Origin: Haematococcus lacustris
Taxonomy: Eukaryota > Chlorophyta > Chlorophyceae > Chlamydomonadales > Haematococcaceae
Direction: 5' to 3'
DNA length: 64,000 nucleotides
Assembly (NCBI GenBank): GCA_030144725.1
Contig: JASKMD010000017.1
Coordinates: 7,987,722 to 8,051,721, forward strand
Within the stretch, counting starts at the first letter, position 1; every line of letters begins with the position of its first letter. Below the pieces are notes generated by a model. The model was not told the origin of the DNA. It was given only the letters and a program-made list of their open reading frames with translations, and did not search any database. A program made the translations under genes and the position numbers. Positions 19,268 through 29,653 of this stretch are shown one piece after another.

Positions 19268-20798
19268 ATTGGAGTGTGTGAGGGGCGGGAGGGGGTTGGG
19301 TGTGGGGTGAAGGGGGGGATGGCAGGGGGGGGAGGGCGCTGCTCATGGGTGCCGTTTATTGCTGCCGCTCACAACTGTTCATGGCTGCTCCTGACTGCTC
19401 CTGGCTGTCCCTGGCTGCTCTGCCAAGCTGCTTTCCTTGGCTGCACTTCTTGGCTCCTGGCTCACAATTGCTCCTGCGCTCCAGGCTCCTCCAATACTCC
19501 TCGACTCTGCCGCTCTAAGCTCCTTGCTGTTTGTGGCTGCGCTCACTAGCTGCAACTTTTAGCTGCGTAGCCTCCTAGCCATTGGAAGTCCACCTGCAAG
19601 CAGCCACAGACTTTACCAATCGTTTGTTCGCTGTTCCGCTAGCTCGTCAACAGCGCACCTTTCCTTTTGCTCCTTTCGCTCGACCGGGGCGCATGTATGC
19701 TATGGCTGGTCGCGAATGCTGTGTGGCTGCTGGCTGGCGCCTCACCTGCAAGACACTACACCATGAGGCACACAGTCTGCGTTCGGCGTTTAGGTGCTGC
19801 GTTGTGTGTGAGAGGTCACAGGGTCACGGCTCGGGTTGATAAGGCGCAGCGCTGCGCCCGCGGACCATCTAGTCGTATTGGGTAAGGTCCTGAAGCGGGG
19901 GGTCCTGGTTCGGAGGCTGGGCAAAATACCGACGTATGTTAGATAATTTTTCGCAGCATTGTCGGAATTCTTACCGGGTGACTTATCTGGCAATAACCAG
20001 ATAGATCACACCGTTAAAATTCTCCGCGGGGTTGCGATTTAGCCACACAGTGGGAGGGAGAATTTGCCCGACCCCTTCCCCAGGCGTTCTGCCGCACCCA
20101 CCTCGTCGGCTTAGTGTGGGATGTGCGGCACCCGCACCAATGCGCCTCAAACGGGCAGATGGCAGAGATGTGACCTCTCACTGCGTTGAACCCCGCGTTG
20201 AGCTTAGTAAGCTTGTGGGCCCCTCGCTGAGCCCCACGCTGAGCTATCTGCAGCTGCTCCCCCCCACAGGGGAACCTTTCAACCGTCCAACCGCAGCCCA
20301 CTTGCTCATCGGCACCACCTCTCTGCAAGCAAGCCTGCACCTTCCGCTACAGCTCTGCGGACAAGACGGCTGCGCAGCAGGGTAAAGCATGCCCACGGTA
20401 ATCCTCTCCAGCAGCCTCAGCACCGGCCGCTCCTATTAGCACCAGGCAAGGCACAGCAATCGCAGTGGGTAAAGCAGCTGCTGGGCCAACGCTACATCCG
20501 TAGCAGCTGCTGCGGATGCTAAGGATGGACTGCGGTCTCAGCGGCCAACGCAGCTCGCGCAGTAAGAGACGGTCGCTCCACCCAGGTATGAACTGCGCTG
20601 TGCCCCCAGTTGCTGGTATACCCGCACATGCTGTTGCTTGCTGCTGTTGTTGCACCTCACCAGCTCAAGTGTCTAATGCACATCTATGCGCTGCATTGCT
20701 TCACTCCTATGTGTGGCATCGTCCTGGTTGTGGTGCTCGTCCACAGGTGTGGCCACACAGAAGCGTACCACCCGTGAGTAGACATCGCCTAACAAGGG
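19268..20798. repeat. Copy B, outer left palindrome arm
   Basis: Reverse complement of 8599-10129 in copy A (paired coordinates sum to 29397) and of 31137-32667 in copy B. Confidence 0.88.
20794..20798 (+). repeat. Target-site duplication AAGGG, left of copia
   Basis: AAGGG before the element matches AAGGG at 29127-29131. The uninterrupted site in copy A near 6590-6600 reads CAAGGGGCAAG. Confidence 0.92.
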
Positions 20799-21058
20799 TG
20801 TTAAGATTGCACGGGCAGACGACGACACCAGTTCAGGGTTTTACACAGATCTGCCATAACAGGCTGGCGCATAGCAAGCGCCTACCTGTTAAGATTGCAC
20901 GGGCAGACGACGACACCAGTTCAGGGTGCCGTACTCTGCCTGGTAACTGCCATATATCAAGCAGTCACACTCGTACACTCTTCGGCTAGGCCGCTGGCAC
21001 ACGCCCTACTATCCCGGTGCTCTAAATCAACTGCACCGGGAGGGCAAGCTTTCTAACA
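20799..21058 (-). repeat. 3' LTR of copia (260 bp)
   Basis: Plus-strand ends TGTTAAGATTGC and CTTTCTAACA. Contains a 40-bp segment twice (20799-20838 and 20887-20926), so the LTR's own terminal sequence is repeated internally 88 bp away. Confidence 0.95.
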
Positions 21059-21067
21059 CTCCCACTC
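21059..21067 (-). promoter_or_regulatory. Polypurine tract of copia
   Basis: Reads GAGTGGGAG on the minus strand, directly before the 3' LTR. Confidence 0.65.
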
Positions 21068-21252
21068 AGTGACCTAGCCAAGAGTTTGACCAGGTCTGTG
21101 CTCAACTGCAAAGCATCAAACAACTGCTGTTTAATCAGGCATACAAACCTGTGCGACTGTGCTACTCCATCAACGCTACTCACAACCCAGTCCTGAGAGG
21201 GCATACAGGCTGGGCATAGCAGACTGTTTCAGGCAGACATGCCTGTGTCTGC

Positions 21253-24200
21253 TTATGAGCTGAAAACTCCACATCCCTGCTTCCCAGCGTTAAACTTCAC
21301 TGCTGCCAAGGGCTTGGTAAAGATGTCTGCCAGCATGCTGTCAGTGTGGCAGTAGCTGAAGGCAACCTCTCCTCTGGTGATGCGCTCTCTGACAAAGTGA
21401 TGGTGCACATCAGTGTTTTTTTTTTAACGCTATATATAGCGATCGCTATAAAAAGCGACATTTCAGAGGGCTCCGTGCGCTATGGATTGGACCCCTTGCG
21501 GACTGTGCTATAGCGCATCGCGTTATAAAAAGTGAACTTTGTACTGCAGCCGCAGCTCGGCTAAGAGCCGCAATTTGGATAAGCGCCGCAGTCCCGATGG
21601 CTGAGGGCCGTGCCCGCCGAGGGTATAGCGATGGTGCCTACTTACAAGCCAGGGCACACGGTAACAGCAACAGGTTTCAGGACAGCTGGCTCACTGGCGA
21701 TCGACCACTGTGGCTCACAAACCAAGGGCTCGATGCCTCAAACCAGTACAAGGCTCTTGCCCATCCTCCGCTCACTCAACCGCCTCAACCTTCTGTGCCA
21801 AAGCCGTGCCATCTTTGTCGAGGACCTTATGCAAGAGGTGGCCCTGACGGCCAACAAGATCACTGCCATGTACTCAGGCCCCTCCCCTTTCTCTGCACTG
21901 GACTTTCCTGAGCTGACAGCCTTCACCAATGTGGCAGGACCTGGCAGCTGCCTGGTGTACAACGGCTCTGGCCATTTGGCATTGCAGCCGCATGGGAGTG
22001 GCAGTACGACAGTGCAATCAGATGAGGCTGACAGTGACAGTGAGGATGAGGAGGTGGTAGGCAGCAGGCAGGCAGCAGCAGACATGGAGACAACGTTTGG
22101 TGAGAATGAGGAGGAGGAGGAAGGCAGTGAGCTAGGCAGTGAGCCGGTGCAGCTGTATGCATGGACGCGACCCTCGCTAACGGCCAACTGGCGCCAGCCT
22201 TGTTGGACCAGCAAAAGCTATCTGCCCAGCAATCAGCATTTGTGGAAGTCATGCGCTGCCAAGCTGAACACCGTGTGGAGCTAAGCTCATCAGCAGCCAA
22301 CCCAGCCAAGGAGACCACCAAGCTGTGGCGCTACCTGGCTGGCCAACCCATCACCAAGGCTGACATCTTGGAGTACATCAAGCTGGCAGAGCTTGCTCTG
22401 GTCATGACACCAGGCTCAGTGGAGGAGGAACGCATGTTCTCAGCCATGGCTTACCTCAAAGATGACACCCGCAACAGGCTGCAAGAGTGCCACTTGAATG
22501 TGTGCGCCCGTGTCTTCAGCAGCAATCAATTTGATCAGGACACATTCCCAGATGAGCGTGCCATTAGCAAGTGGCTGGATAACGCTGCTGTGCGTGGGCG
22601 CTACCGCATTTGATTGGACCTATTGCTTTAACTTGACATTTTTGTTGTGCGCTATGGGGCCCAATAGGGTCGCGCTATGAACATGACAGTCCCAATTTGA
22701 GCCATGACACTTTGTGCTATGAAATTGGAAAGAGGCCAAATGAAAAAAAAAACACTGGTGCACATCAATGTGCTTGGCACGTGCAGTTGCCATGGGGTTG
22801 TGGAGCAGCTGCAGGGCTGCTTGATTGTCACAGCTCATCTGCACACACCTTGCTTCCAGCTGCAAGTCTCTCATCAGCTTTCGCAGCCACAGGGCTTCCT
22901 TGGTTGCACTGGAGGCTGCCATATACTCAGCTTCAGCTGTAGACATAGCCACAGTTGGCTGTAGTCTGCTGGACCAGCTGATTGCACCACCATTCAAGGT
23001 GAAGAGGTAGCCTGTTGTGCTCCTGGCTGTATCCTTGTCACCAGCATAGTCTGCATCAGTGAATCCCTGCAGGCCTGTGACTCCACCGAAAAGAAGTCCT
23101 TGCTCAGAGGTCCCTTTGAGGTAACACAGGACAGTGCAGGCAGCAGCCCAATGCTGCTTGGTGGGGGCAGACATGTGCCTGGCCAGGGCACCCACAGAGA
23201 AAGCTATGTCAGGCCGTGTGCAGCAAGACAGGTAAAGAAGGCTTCCTACCAAAGCACTATACACAGAAAGGTTCCTAACTTGGGTAGGCCTAGACTGGCC
23301 GTTCTCCCATTTCCGCTCTTCAACACGCATGCCGCCTTTCATACACGGTCGTTGGAAGTTGTAAGGCTCTTGGCAGTTGTAAGGCTCTTGGCAGTTGTAA
23401 GGCTCTTGGCAGTTGTAAAAGGCTCTTGGCAGCTGTTAATGCTTACATGAAGGTCAAGAGGGGGCAGCCACAGCCATCCATGGCAGTTGTGGCCCGGGAA
23501 CATGGCGTTCCATATACCACCCTCCACAGAGTCATCAAGCGGGGTGGGGTGATTGTAAAACGTGGGCGCCCAACAGCTTTGTCAGCTGTGGAAGAGGAGC
23601 AGCTGCGGGACTTGGTAGTGAGGGGCCAGCAGCAGGGTGTGGGGGTCACCAAGACAGCATTGCTTGCAGCTGTGAGGACGACGCAGCGGGTCACGGAGCG
23701 CAAGGGCAAAGTGGACCCCTTCAAGGGGAAGGCCCCTGGCAAGAATTGGCGCCAGGGGTTTATGCGGCATTTAGTTACAATTATTTACTTGAAATATATA
23801 ATAAAATACCGATAAGAATACATGTCGGGCGGCATTTGAGAGGAGCGTGCACTTGAGAAATGGCTTTCACCCCCCAGACAAGGATAACATGCTAGCAGCA
23901 GCAGCAGCCAGCATGGAGGGTGGCAAGCAGCAACCAGCCTTCAAACCCTGGGTCCCCTTGACAGTCGACGCCGCAATGTTGCGTATTGCAGCTCAGCGAT
24001 CAGCCCAACCGCAGCCCAGCTTACGTTTCTCAGCAGAGGATAGGTTCTATTTCAAGCATGAGGTGGTTGCTGAGGCAGCCAAGAAAGCTGCAAAGGCCAG
24101 CAAGCGATCTTGCAAGTAGCATGCTTGCATGTCCATGTGCACAACTTTGAGTGTCTCTAGACTGCCACGTGATCATGTTTTTGACAAGCTGCTAGCTATG

Positions 24201-27200
24201 ATAGGGGCATTGGAATGGGTAGCAGCCTCTACAAAAGTTGTGGTGCCAATCTTCAAGTAGGTGGACAAATGCAACGACATACCCACATTAGGGGACTTTC
24301 AATGTAAAACTGGTTTTTGAGGGGTATGGTACTAAAACATGTCATACCTTTGCTGCTGGTGGGCATATGGAGACCATCAAGGGCACTGTGGAGAGATGTA
24401 ATGAAGGGTTGCACGGCTATGTGCTTGGCTTTCACACTAGTACCGAAATGGAGCAGCAATGGGTCTGAGACGCCAAAAGTTAACCAGATTAGGAACCTTT
24501 CTGTGTAGTGATGCACAGATGTGTCCAGTGCTTCCCCTTCCCTGACTAGCTTGACTGCTGAAGCCATGGGCAGAGTCTTGCTGTGTGCATTAGACATGCT
24601 GTGTGTGGTGAGCAGCTCATGGATGAGCTTCTGCTGGCTGATCAGGATTGTGCCCTCAGCTCTGTCCCTGACAAGCTGCATGCCCAGAAAACACCTTGCC
24701 TCTCCCAGGTCCTTCAGTTTGAACACTGAGGAGAGCTTCTGCTTGACATGGGCCAGGCCTGTGGTGTCCCCCTGCTGTGTGCACAGGAGGCAATCATCCA
24801 CGTAGACCAGCAGGTAGACTGTGCCTGATGGTAAGTGCAAAGTAAACAAAGCAGGATCAGCCTCAGATGACTTGAAGTTCATGGCAAGGAGCTCTTCGCA
24901 AAGCCTGGCATGCCACGCCCTGGGTGCCTGCCTCAGACCATACAGGGCTTTATGCAGGCGACAAACAGTGTTGCTGCTGCCCTCCCTGAAACCCTCTGGC
25001 TGCTGGACATAGATGACCTCATGCTCTTCAAGCACTCCATTCAGGAAAGCTGTCTCAAAGTCCAGCTGGTGCACTTCCATGTTCTCTGATGCTGCCTTAG
25101 CCAGCAGGGCTCTCAGTGTGGTGTGCTTGCTGACAGGAGCATAAACATCTCCTACATCCACACCTGATTGTTGAAAGTACCCCTTAGCCACTAGCCTGGC
25201 CTTGTACCGCTCGACATTCCCTGCGGCATCACGCTTCACTTTTAGTACCCATTTTGTAGGCAAGAAACGTGCATTTGCAGGGCGCTCTTCAAGTGACCAT
25301 GTTTGGTTTGAGTGCAGGGAGGCCAGCTCAGCATTCATGGCCTCAATCCACATGTCTGCCTGAGGGCTGGCCAGAGCCTCCGCCACAGTGGGTGTGTCAT
25401 TGACAGGAGAGTCTGACACATTCGTGGCAAACAAGTGAGAGTCCCTGAGCTTCTCAGGCAGGTGCCTCTCTCTGGATGGGTTGCGCCGTGGCACGGGTGC
25501 AGCAGGTGCTTTAGGTGAGGCAGATCGTGGGATGGGTGCAGCAGGCATGGGCGCAGAGGGGCGTACTGCTGGAGCTGTTGGTCTTGCTGCTGCTGCTGCA
25601 GGGATCAGAGAGACACGAAGAGCGGGCTGCGCCAGGCCTGGTCTGGCTGCTGCTACTGCTGGTGCTGCCGGTCCTGCTGCTGTTGGTGCTGCTCTGACTG
25701 CTGCTGGTGCTGCAGCTGCTGCAGCTTCTGCTGCTGATTGTGCTGCGGGTGCTGCTGCAGGTGCTGCAGTTGGTATGACTGGCTGTGCTCCCACTGTCGC
25801 CCTGGCCAAAGGCATGGGTCGAAGACTAAACCTGCCTATTCCAGGTCTGGGTAGTCTGCCAATGAGCTCTAGTTGCTGTTGCTGCCACATGTGGGAGCCT
25901 GGCTCATATCTGGCGGTAAGGCTGACTTGCTCTGGCTCGCTGAGTGGAGAGTCAGGTCTGCTGCTGTCTTGTTGTGCCTCAATTCTCTCCAAGGGTCTGG
26001 ACTGTGGTTGTTGTGCACTGCTGCCTGGCATGCTGCTGCTGCTGCTGCTGCTGCTGCTCCCATTGTCGTCAGAGCCACTGCTGCTGGTCTGTCGCAGACT
26101 GTCGCCCCCCTCAGCAGGGGCGTCTGGCTCAGAGGGGTTGACTGGGCTGGGGGGGAGGGGTAGCAGAAGCACAGGTTGGGCTGGCTGGTTTTGCGGGCGT
26201 TCAGGCTGCAGTACAGACAGCTCATCAAACACTATGTCTTTGCTGCAGGTCTCTCCGCCATCAACCTGGACTAAGTAGGCCTTGGAGCCAGGCTGGTAGC
26301 CAATGAATAGGCCTTCGACTGACTTGGGCTGTAGTTTGCTGCGCTTCTGGTCAGGCACATGGAGCCATACCCTGCACCCAAACACCCTGAGTCCTGACAG
26401 GTCAGGCTTGACATTATAGAAGGCTTCCCAGGGTGTGAGTGGCTGACCTGACACAGGCAGGAGGCATCTGATATAGTTGGCATACTTGACTGCATGAGCC
26501 CAGAAGCTGAGAGAGATATTGGCAGCGTGGAGGATGCTGCGTGCCTTCTCAAAGATAGTCCTGTTTAGGCGCTCTGCTGCACCATTCTGCTGCGGGCTGT
26601 ATGGCGCTGAGTGCTGATGTACTATGCCTTTACTGCTGCAGTACTCCAACATGCGGCTGTTGACATACTCTGTCCCATTGTCTGTGCGGATGGCTTTGCA
26701 GCGGAAGCCAGACTGAGTCTCCAGCTGCTCAATCACAGTCTTGACTACATCTGGGACTTGCGACTTGCTGCTGATGGGCACACACACAGACAGCTTGGTG
26801 TGCTCGTCAAGAAAGGTTGCTACATAAAGGCTGCCATCTCTGGCTTTGGCATGCATGGGGCCACAGACATCCATGTGGATCAGCCCTAAGGGCGCTGTCA
26901 CAGGGGCTGCATTGGGAGGTGGGCCTGCAAAGGCCACATTCTTGTGCTGCTTGCCCTTGACACATCCAACACACACGGCTGGATCAGAGGCAGCTGCGCG
27001 AAACTGTGCTGCTGTAACAGGAACACCTGACACCATGCCTTCAGATTGCATGCGTGAGAGAGCAGCATAGGAAGCATGGCCCAGGCGTTGGTGCCACACC
27101 TGAGGGGAGTTGGATGTGGAGCTGTAGGCAGAGGGTGCGGCAGCGTTGGTCAGAGGCTCCAGCCGGATTTGGTTGTCTGGCTGTGGCGGCGAATCCTGGA

Positions 27201-28779
27201 TGTGGTACAGCTTCTCTGGCTCAGAGTCGGTATCAGGACCATCTGGCATGGGAACAGCAGCCAGGATGTAGGAGTTCCTGATCTTGTGAGCATTGACCCT
27301 GAGCATGCTGCCAAAACGGTTGCTGCTGATTTGGCACAGATCACCGCGGAAAAGAAAGCTGCTGCCATCATCTGTTGCTGCTGACACAGAAATGAAGTTC
27401 TCCTTGCTGTCAGGCACATACAATGCATGGCTGAGGAACCAGGAGCCACGCTTGGTGCTGAGGAACACACTGCCTGACCCAACGGCCCAGACCCTGTGGC
27501 CTGCAGCTGCCAGCTTCACAGGCCTGTGCTTGTCGGGAGCAAAAGGTGTGTAGTTGTAGAAAAATTGCAGGTCCTTCAAGATGTGCTGGGATGCGCCTGA
27601 GTCAATGAAGAAGGGGCTGTATAGATCGCTGTTGAAGTTCAGTCTGGGCTGCACCATCTGCATGAGGGCATCATCATCATCGTCATCAGCAGCAGCAGTG
27701 GCAGTGAACAGGGAGGCACCCCTGCTTGGGCTCTGAGCTGCTGTCCTGCCAGGGGTCTGAGTTCTGCCTCTGCTGGGGCTGGATGGCCTAGCGGGGCTGG
27801 AGCTTCTGCCTGGGCTGGACCTTCTGCCGGGGCTGCCGGGCCTTGCAGGGTTGCTGAACAGAGTCTTCATGCGGCTGCGCTGGTCCCTGTCAAAGATGAA
27901 GCACTCAGACATGATGTGACCTGGCTTGGCACAGTAGTTGCAGGTCATGTGAGCATGAGAGCTAGCCTCCTTGGTGGACCTGTCAGGAGACTGTGCCCTG
28001 GACTGCTGCTCACGCGAGGGCTGGAAGGATCTACCCCTGCCCCTACCCCCCTGTCCGCCTGAACCTCCAGCCCCCCTGGTATCTGAGAGGGAGGAGTAGG
28101 ACCAGAGAGTGGATGAGGAGGTGCTGAGTTGCTGCTGCATCTGCTTGCTGAGGATGTCTGCTTCCTTCTGCAGCAGGACTCGCTTGATGCGGTCGACTGT
28201 CAGAGCTTCGCTGGTCTGATCATAACGCATTCTCTCAACAACGCCCTCATACTCAGGTGGCAGGGCTGCCAGGATGGCCAGCACCACTGTGGACTCAGAG
28301 GTTTCACAATCGCAGGCTTCGAGCTGCGTCAGCAAATGCTGAAGGCGCGCATAGAAGCGCGCTACTGTCTCGCCGGGTTCCATGCGTAGGAGGCTGAGTT
28401 GCTGCTGCAGCTGCGACTGTCGCGCAACTGACGACTGGGTAAATTGAGCCTCGAGGGTGTTCCAAGCGTCTTCTGCTGAGTCTGCTGACTTGACGGTAAA
28501 GATGTGGAGGTCAGAGACGTGTCGCTGGATAAATGCTTTGGCTTTGCGATCTAGCGCTGCTTGTGCGCGATGGAGAGCGAGATCAGCAGCATACGCTGCC
28601 TGCTCCTGCTGGGTGGCATTGGCTGGTGGCACAGTGGGTAAGGGGGTGACGCCGTCGGTGACGACGGACCAGAGGCCTGCTTCGATCAGCAGGCCCTCGG
28701 ATCGGATGCTCCAGATCGGCCAATTGTCATCGCCGAGAATGGTGGGGAAATTGCCAGAGATTGGGGAATTAGTTGCCAT
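21253..28779 (-). CDS. Copia Gag-Pol polyprotein, split by hAT and pogo-like insertions
   Basis: One polyprotein for capsid, protease, integrase, reverse transcriptase and RNase H. Start ATG 28779; stop at 21253-21255; coding parts 28779-24506, 23259-22766 and 21410-21253, about 1641 residues. Gag (UBN2-like) covers about 1-250; zinc knuckle C280, C283, H288, C293; protease D393-S-G-A-S; pre-integrase H/C finger (HQRLGHAS then CVGC); integrase D637, D700, E736 with exact 35-residue spacing; reverse transcriptase Y1326-V-D-D; RNase H in the second part (DADYAGD, TAEAEYMA, CDNQAAL). Pro/Ala- and Ser-rich linkers lie between integrase and reverse transcriptase. The insertions cut RNase H, so this copy is inactive, but no other disabling change was noticed. 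Confidence 0.93.
21403..21410 (+). repeat. Target-site duplication GTGCACAT, left of hAT
   Basis: 8 bp repeated at 22758-22765, the size expected for hAT. The copia RNase H frame (KHIDVHHHFV) is continuous across the site. Confidence 0.92.
21411..22757 (+). mobile_element. hAT DNA transposon remnant (1347 bp) inside copia
   Basis: 15-bp terminal inverted repeats CAGTGTTTTTTTTTT and AAAAAAAAAACACTG with 8-bp target duplications. The left subterminal region has dense palindromes, for example TATAGCGATCGCTATA (21435-21450), possible transposase sites. The coding part retains only a short N-terminal piece and the C-terminal dimerisation region, so it is non-autonomous. Confidence 0.93.
21610..22613 (+). 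pseudogene. hAT transposase fragment with C-terminal dimerisation domain
   Basis: Two frames. 21610-22160 encodes a segment with SRAIFVEDLMQEVALTANKI followed by an acidic Glu/Asp-rich stretch. From 22161 another frame encodes about 150 residues with the hAT dimerisation signature: LAELALVMTPGSVEEERMFS, then KDDTRNRLQECHLNV. The shift near 22160 could be a frameshift or a lost intron. The RNase-H-like catalytic core of hAT transposases (about 300 residues) is missing. A complete enzyme is usually 600-800 residues, so this cannot catalyse transposition. Confidence 0.8.
22758..22765 (+). repeat. Target-site duplication GTGCACAT, right of hAT
   Basis: Matches 21403-21410. Confidence 0.92.
23361..23427 (+). 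repeat. 17-bp tandem repeat in the pogo-like element
   Basis: About four copies of GGCAGTTGTAAGGCTCTT-type units (phase approximate). Confidence 0.8.
23426..23815 (+). CDS. Truncated pogo-type transposase: Psq/CENP-B DNA-binding region
   Basis: About 129 residues. The first helix-turn-helix (residues about 10-45, SMAVVAREHGVPYTTLHRVI) is of Psq type and would bind the terminal repeats. A basic linker (KRGRPTALS) precedes a CENP-B-like second helical part (EEEQLRDLVVRGQQQGVGVT) ending near PGKNWRQGFMRH, the usual motif before the DDE domain. After that the frame runs into AT-rich sequence and stops. The DDE domain of about 200 residues is absent. Such truncated proteins can still bind element ends; whether this one is expressed is unknown. 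Confidence 0.78.
   Translation: MAAVNAYMKVKRGQPQPSMAVVAREHGVPYTTLHRVIKRGGVIVKRGRPTALSAVEEEQLRDLVVRGQQQGVGVTKTALLAAVRTTQRVTERKGKVDPFKGKAPGKNWRQGFMRHLVTIIYLKYIIKYR
23847..24119 (+). CDS. Possible C-terminal remnant of the pogo-type transposase
   Basis: A 90-codon frame inside the pogo-like element. It contains NMLAAAAASMEGGKQQPAFK and an Ala/Lys-rich end (EAAKKAAKASKRSCK). Position and composition fit the tail of a transposase left after an internal deletion; no domain is recognisable. Confidence 0.4.
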   Translation: MHLRNGFHPPDKDNMLAAAAASMEGGKQQPAFKPWVPLTVDAAMLRIAAQRSAQPQPSLRFSAEDRFYFKHEVVAEAAKKAAKASKRSCK

Positions 28780-28848
28780 CGCTGGTCGACTCGGCTGTCA
28801 ACCACACGAACCCTAGCCAGCAACTTACTGGCGTCTTAACACGCATCA

Positions 28849-28866
28849 GCGCGTGGGCCCATAACC
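28849..28866 (-). promoter_or_regulatory. Primer-binding site of copia, complementary to internal initiator-tRNA sequence
   Basis: Immediately after the 5' LTR, the minus strand reads GGTTATGGGCCCACGC. Its complement contains GTGGGCCCATAACC, the anticodon stem-loop region of plant/algal initiator tRNA-Met (anticodon CAT). Drosophila copia is known to prime with a 5' half of initiator tRNA-Met cut in the anticodon loop; this site fits that mode rather than priming from a CCA end. Confidence 0.75.
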
Positions 28867-29126
28867 TGTTAAGATTGCACGGGCAGACGACGACACCAGT
28901 TCAGGGTTTTACACAGATCTGCCATAACAGGCTGGCGCATAGCAAGCGCCTACCTGTTAAGATTGCACGGGCAGACGACGACACCAGTTCAGGGTGCCGT
29001 ACTCTGCCTGGTAACTGCCATATATCAAGCAGTCACACTCGTACACTCTTCGGCTAGGCCGCTGGCACACGCCCTACTATCCCGGTGCTCTAAATCAACT
29101 GCACCGGGAGGGCAAGCTTTCTAACA
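28867..29126 (-). repeat. 5' LTR of copia (260 bp)
   Basis: Appears identical to 20799-21058, including the internal 40-bp duplication. Confidence 0.95.
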
Positions 29127-29131
29127 AAGGG
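29127..29131 (+). repeat. Target-site duplication AAGGG, right of copia
   Basis: Matches 20794-20798. Confidence 0.92.
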
Positions 29132-29653
29132 GCAAGGGCATGTTGGCATCACAGCAGGAGCATGCGGTAAGCACAGCTGGGCCACAAGGGGCAGGGGCAG
29201 GTATGAAGCGTAGCCGGGGTAGGTGCAGCAGGGGTAGGCAGGCAACATTGCAGGAGTGCGCAGGCACAGCAGCAGGGACAGGCGCAGGCGCATCATGGGT
29301 ATGCGGGTTGCATGCAGCTTGGGTAGGCAGGCGGTGGAGGGGCAGCGGCAGCCAGGCAGGACAACAGTATACACTCAAAGCTGCAGTGGCAAACGCAGCA
29401 GGGATAGACCATCAGAGAAAGGCATGCTTTGCTTGTCGATAGGGAAGGATATGTCCATGCTTGTGCCTACTGGTCCTCGTGCAGATGCCCGCCCAAGGCG
29501 CATGATGCGATGGCTGCAGCAGTGGGGGAGGCGGTGCTAGCAGCAGCAGCAATGGTGGCAGCAGTGGCGGCAACACAACAGGAGTAGGCCCGTGTAACAA
29601 CGATGGCAAGCCCCTCCCCTCCCTGCCCAGCCCTGCCCCACCCCCTCCCAGCC
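29132..29653. repeat. Copy B, inner left palindrome arm
   Basis: Continues the left arm after the copia insertion and pairs with 30615-31136. Confidence 0.85.

Larger units (their letters stand above)
23262..24505 (+). mobile_element. pogo-like (Tc1/mariner superfamily) transposon remnant, 1244 bp
   Basis: 17-bp perfect terminal inverted repeats CACAGAAAGGTTCCTAA, flanked by TA on both sides (23260-23261, 24506-24507). Counting TA once, the copia frame reads on as TSVHHYSALVGS. It encodes a Psq/CENP-B-type DNA-binding N-terminus but no DDE domain, so it is an internally deleted copy. Confidence 0.9.
20799..29126 (-). mobile_element. Ty1/copia retrotransposon with two nested DNA transposons
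   Basis: Transcribed right to left. Two 260-bp LTRs (28867-29126 as 5' LTR, 20799-21058 as 3' LTR) look identical by eye, the target duplication is AAGGG, and the order integrase before reverse transcriptase defines copia. Total 8328 bp includes a hAT (21411-22757 plus 8-bp duplication) and a pogo-like element (23262-24505 plus TA), leaving about 5727 bp. The coding frame is open across both insertion points, so the insertions are recent. Confidence 0.96.

Noticed and set aside
24253..24505. C-terminal 84 codons of the apparent 1508-codon copia frame
   Set aside because: The reading after TSVHHY enters the pogo-like element; those residues are transposon sequence, not copia.
25481..26278. 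Ala/Gly-rich plus-strand frame opposite the copia polyprotein
   Set aside because: Shadow of the Pro/Ala-rich linker of the polyprotein on the other strand.
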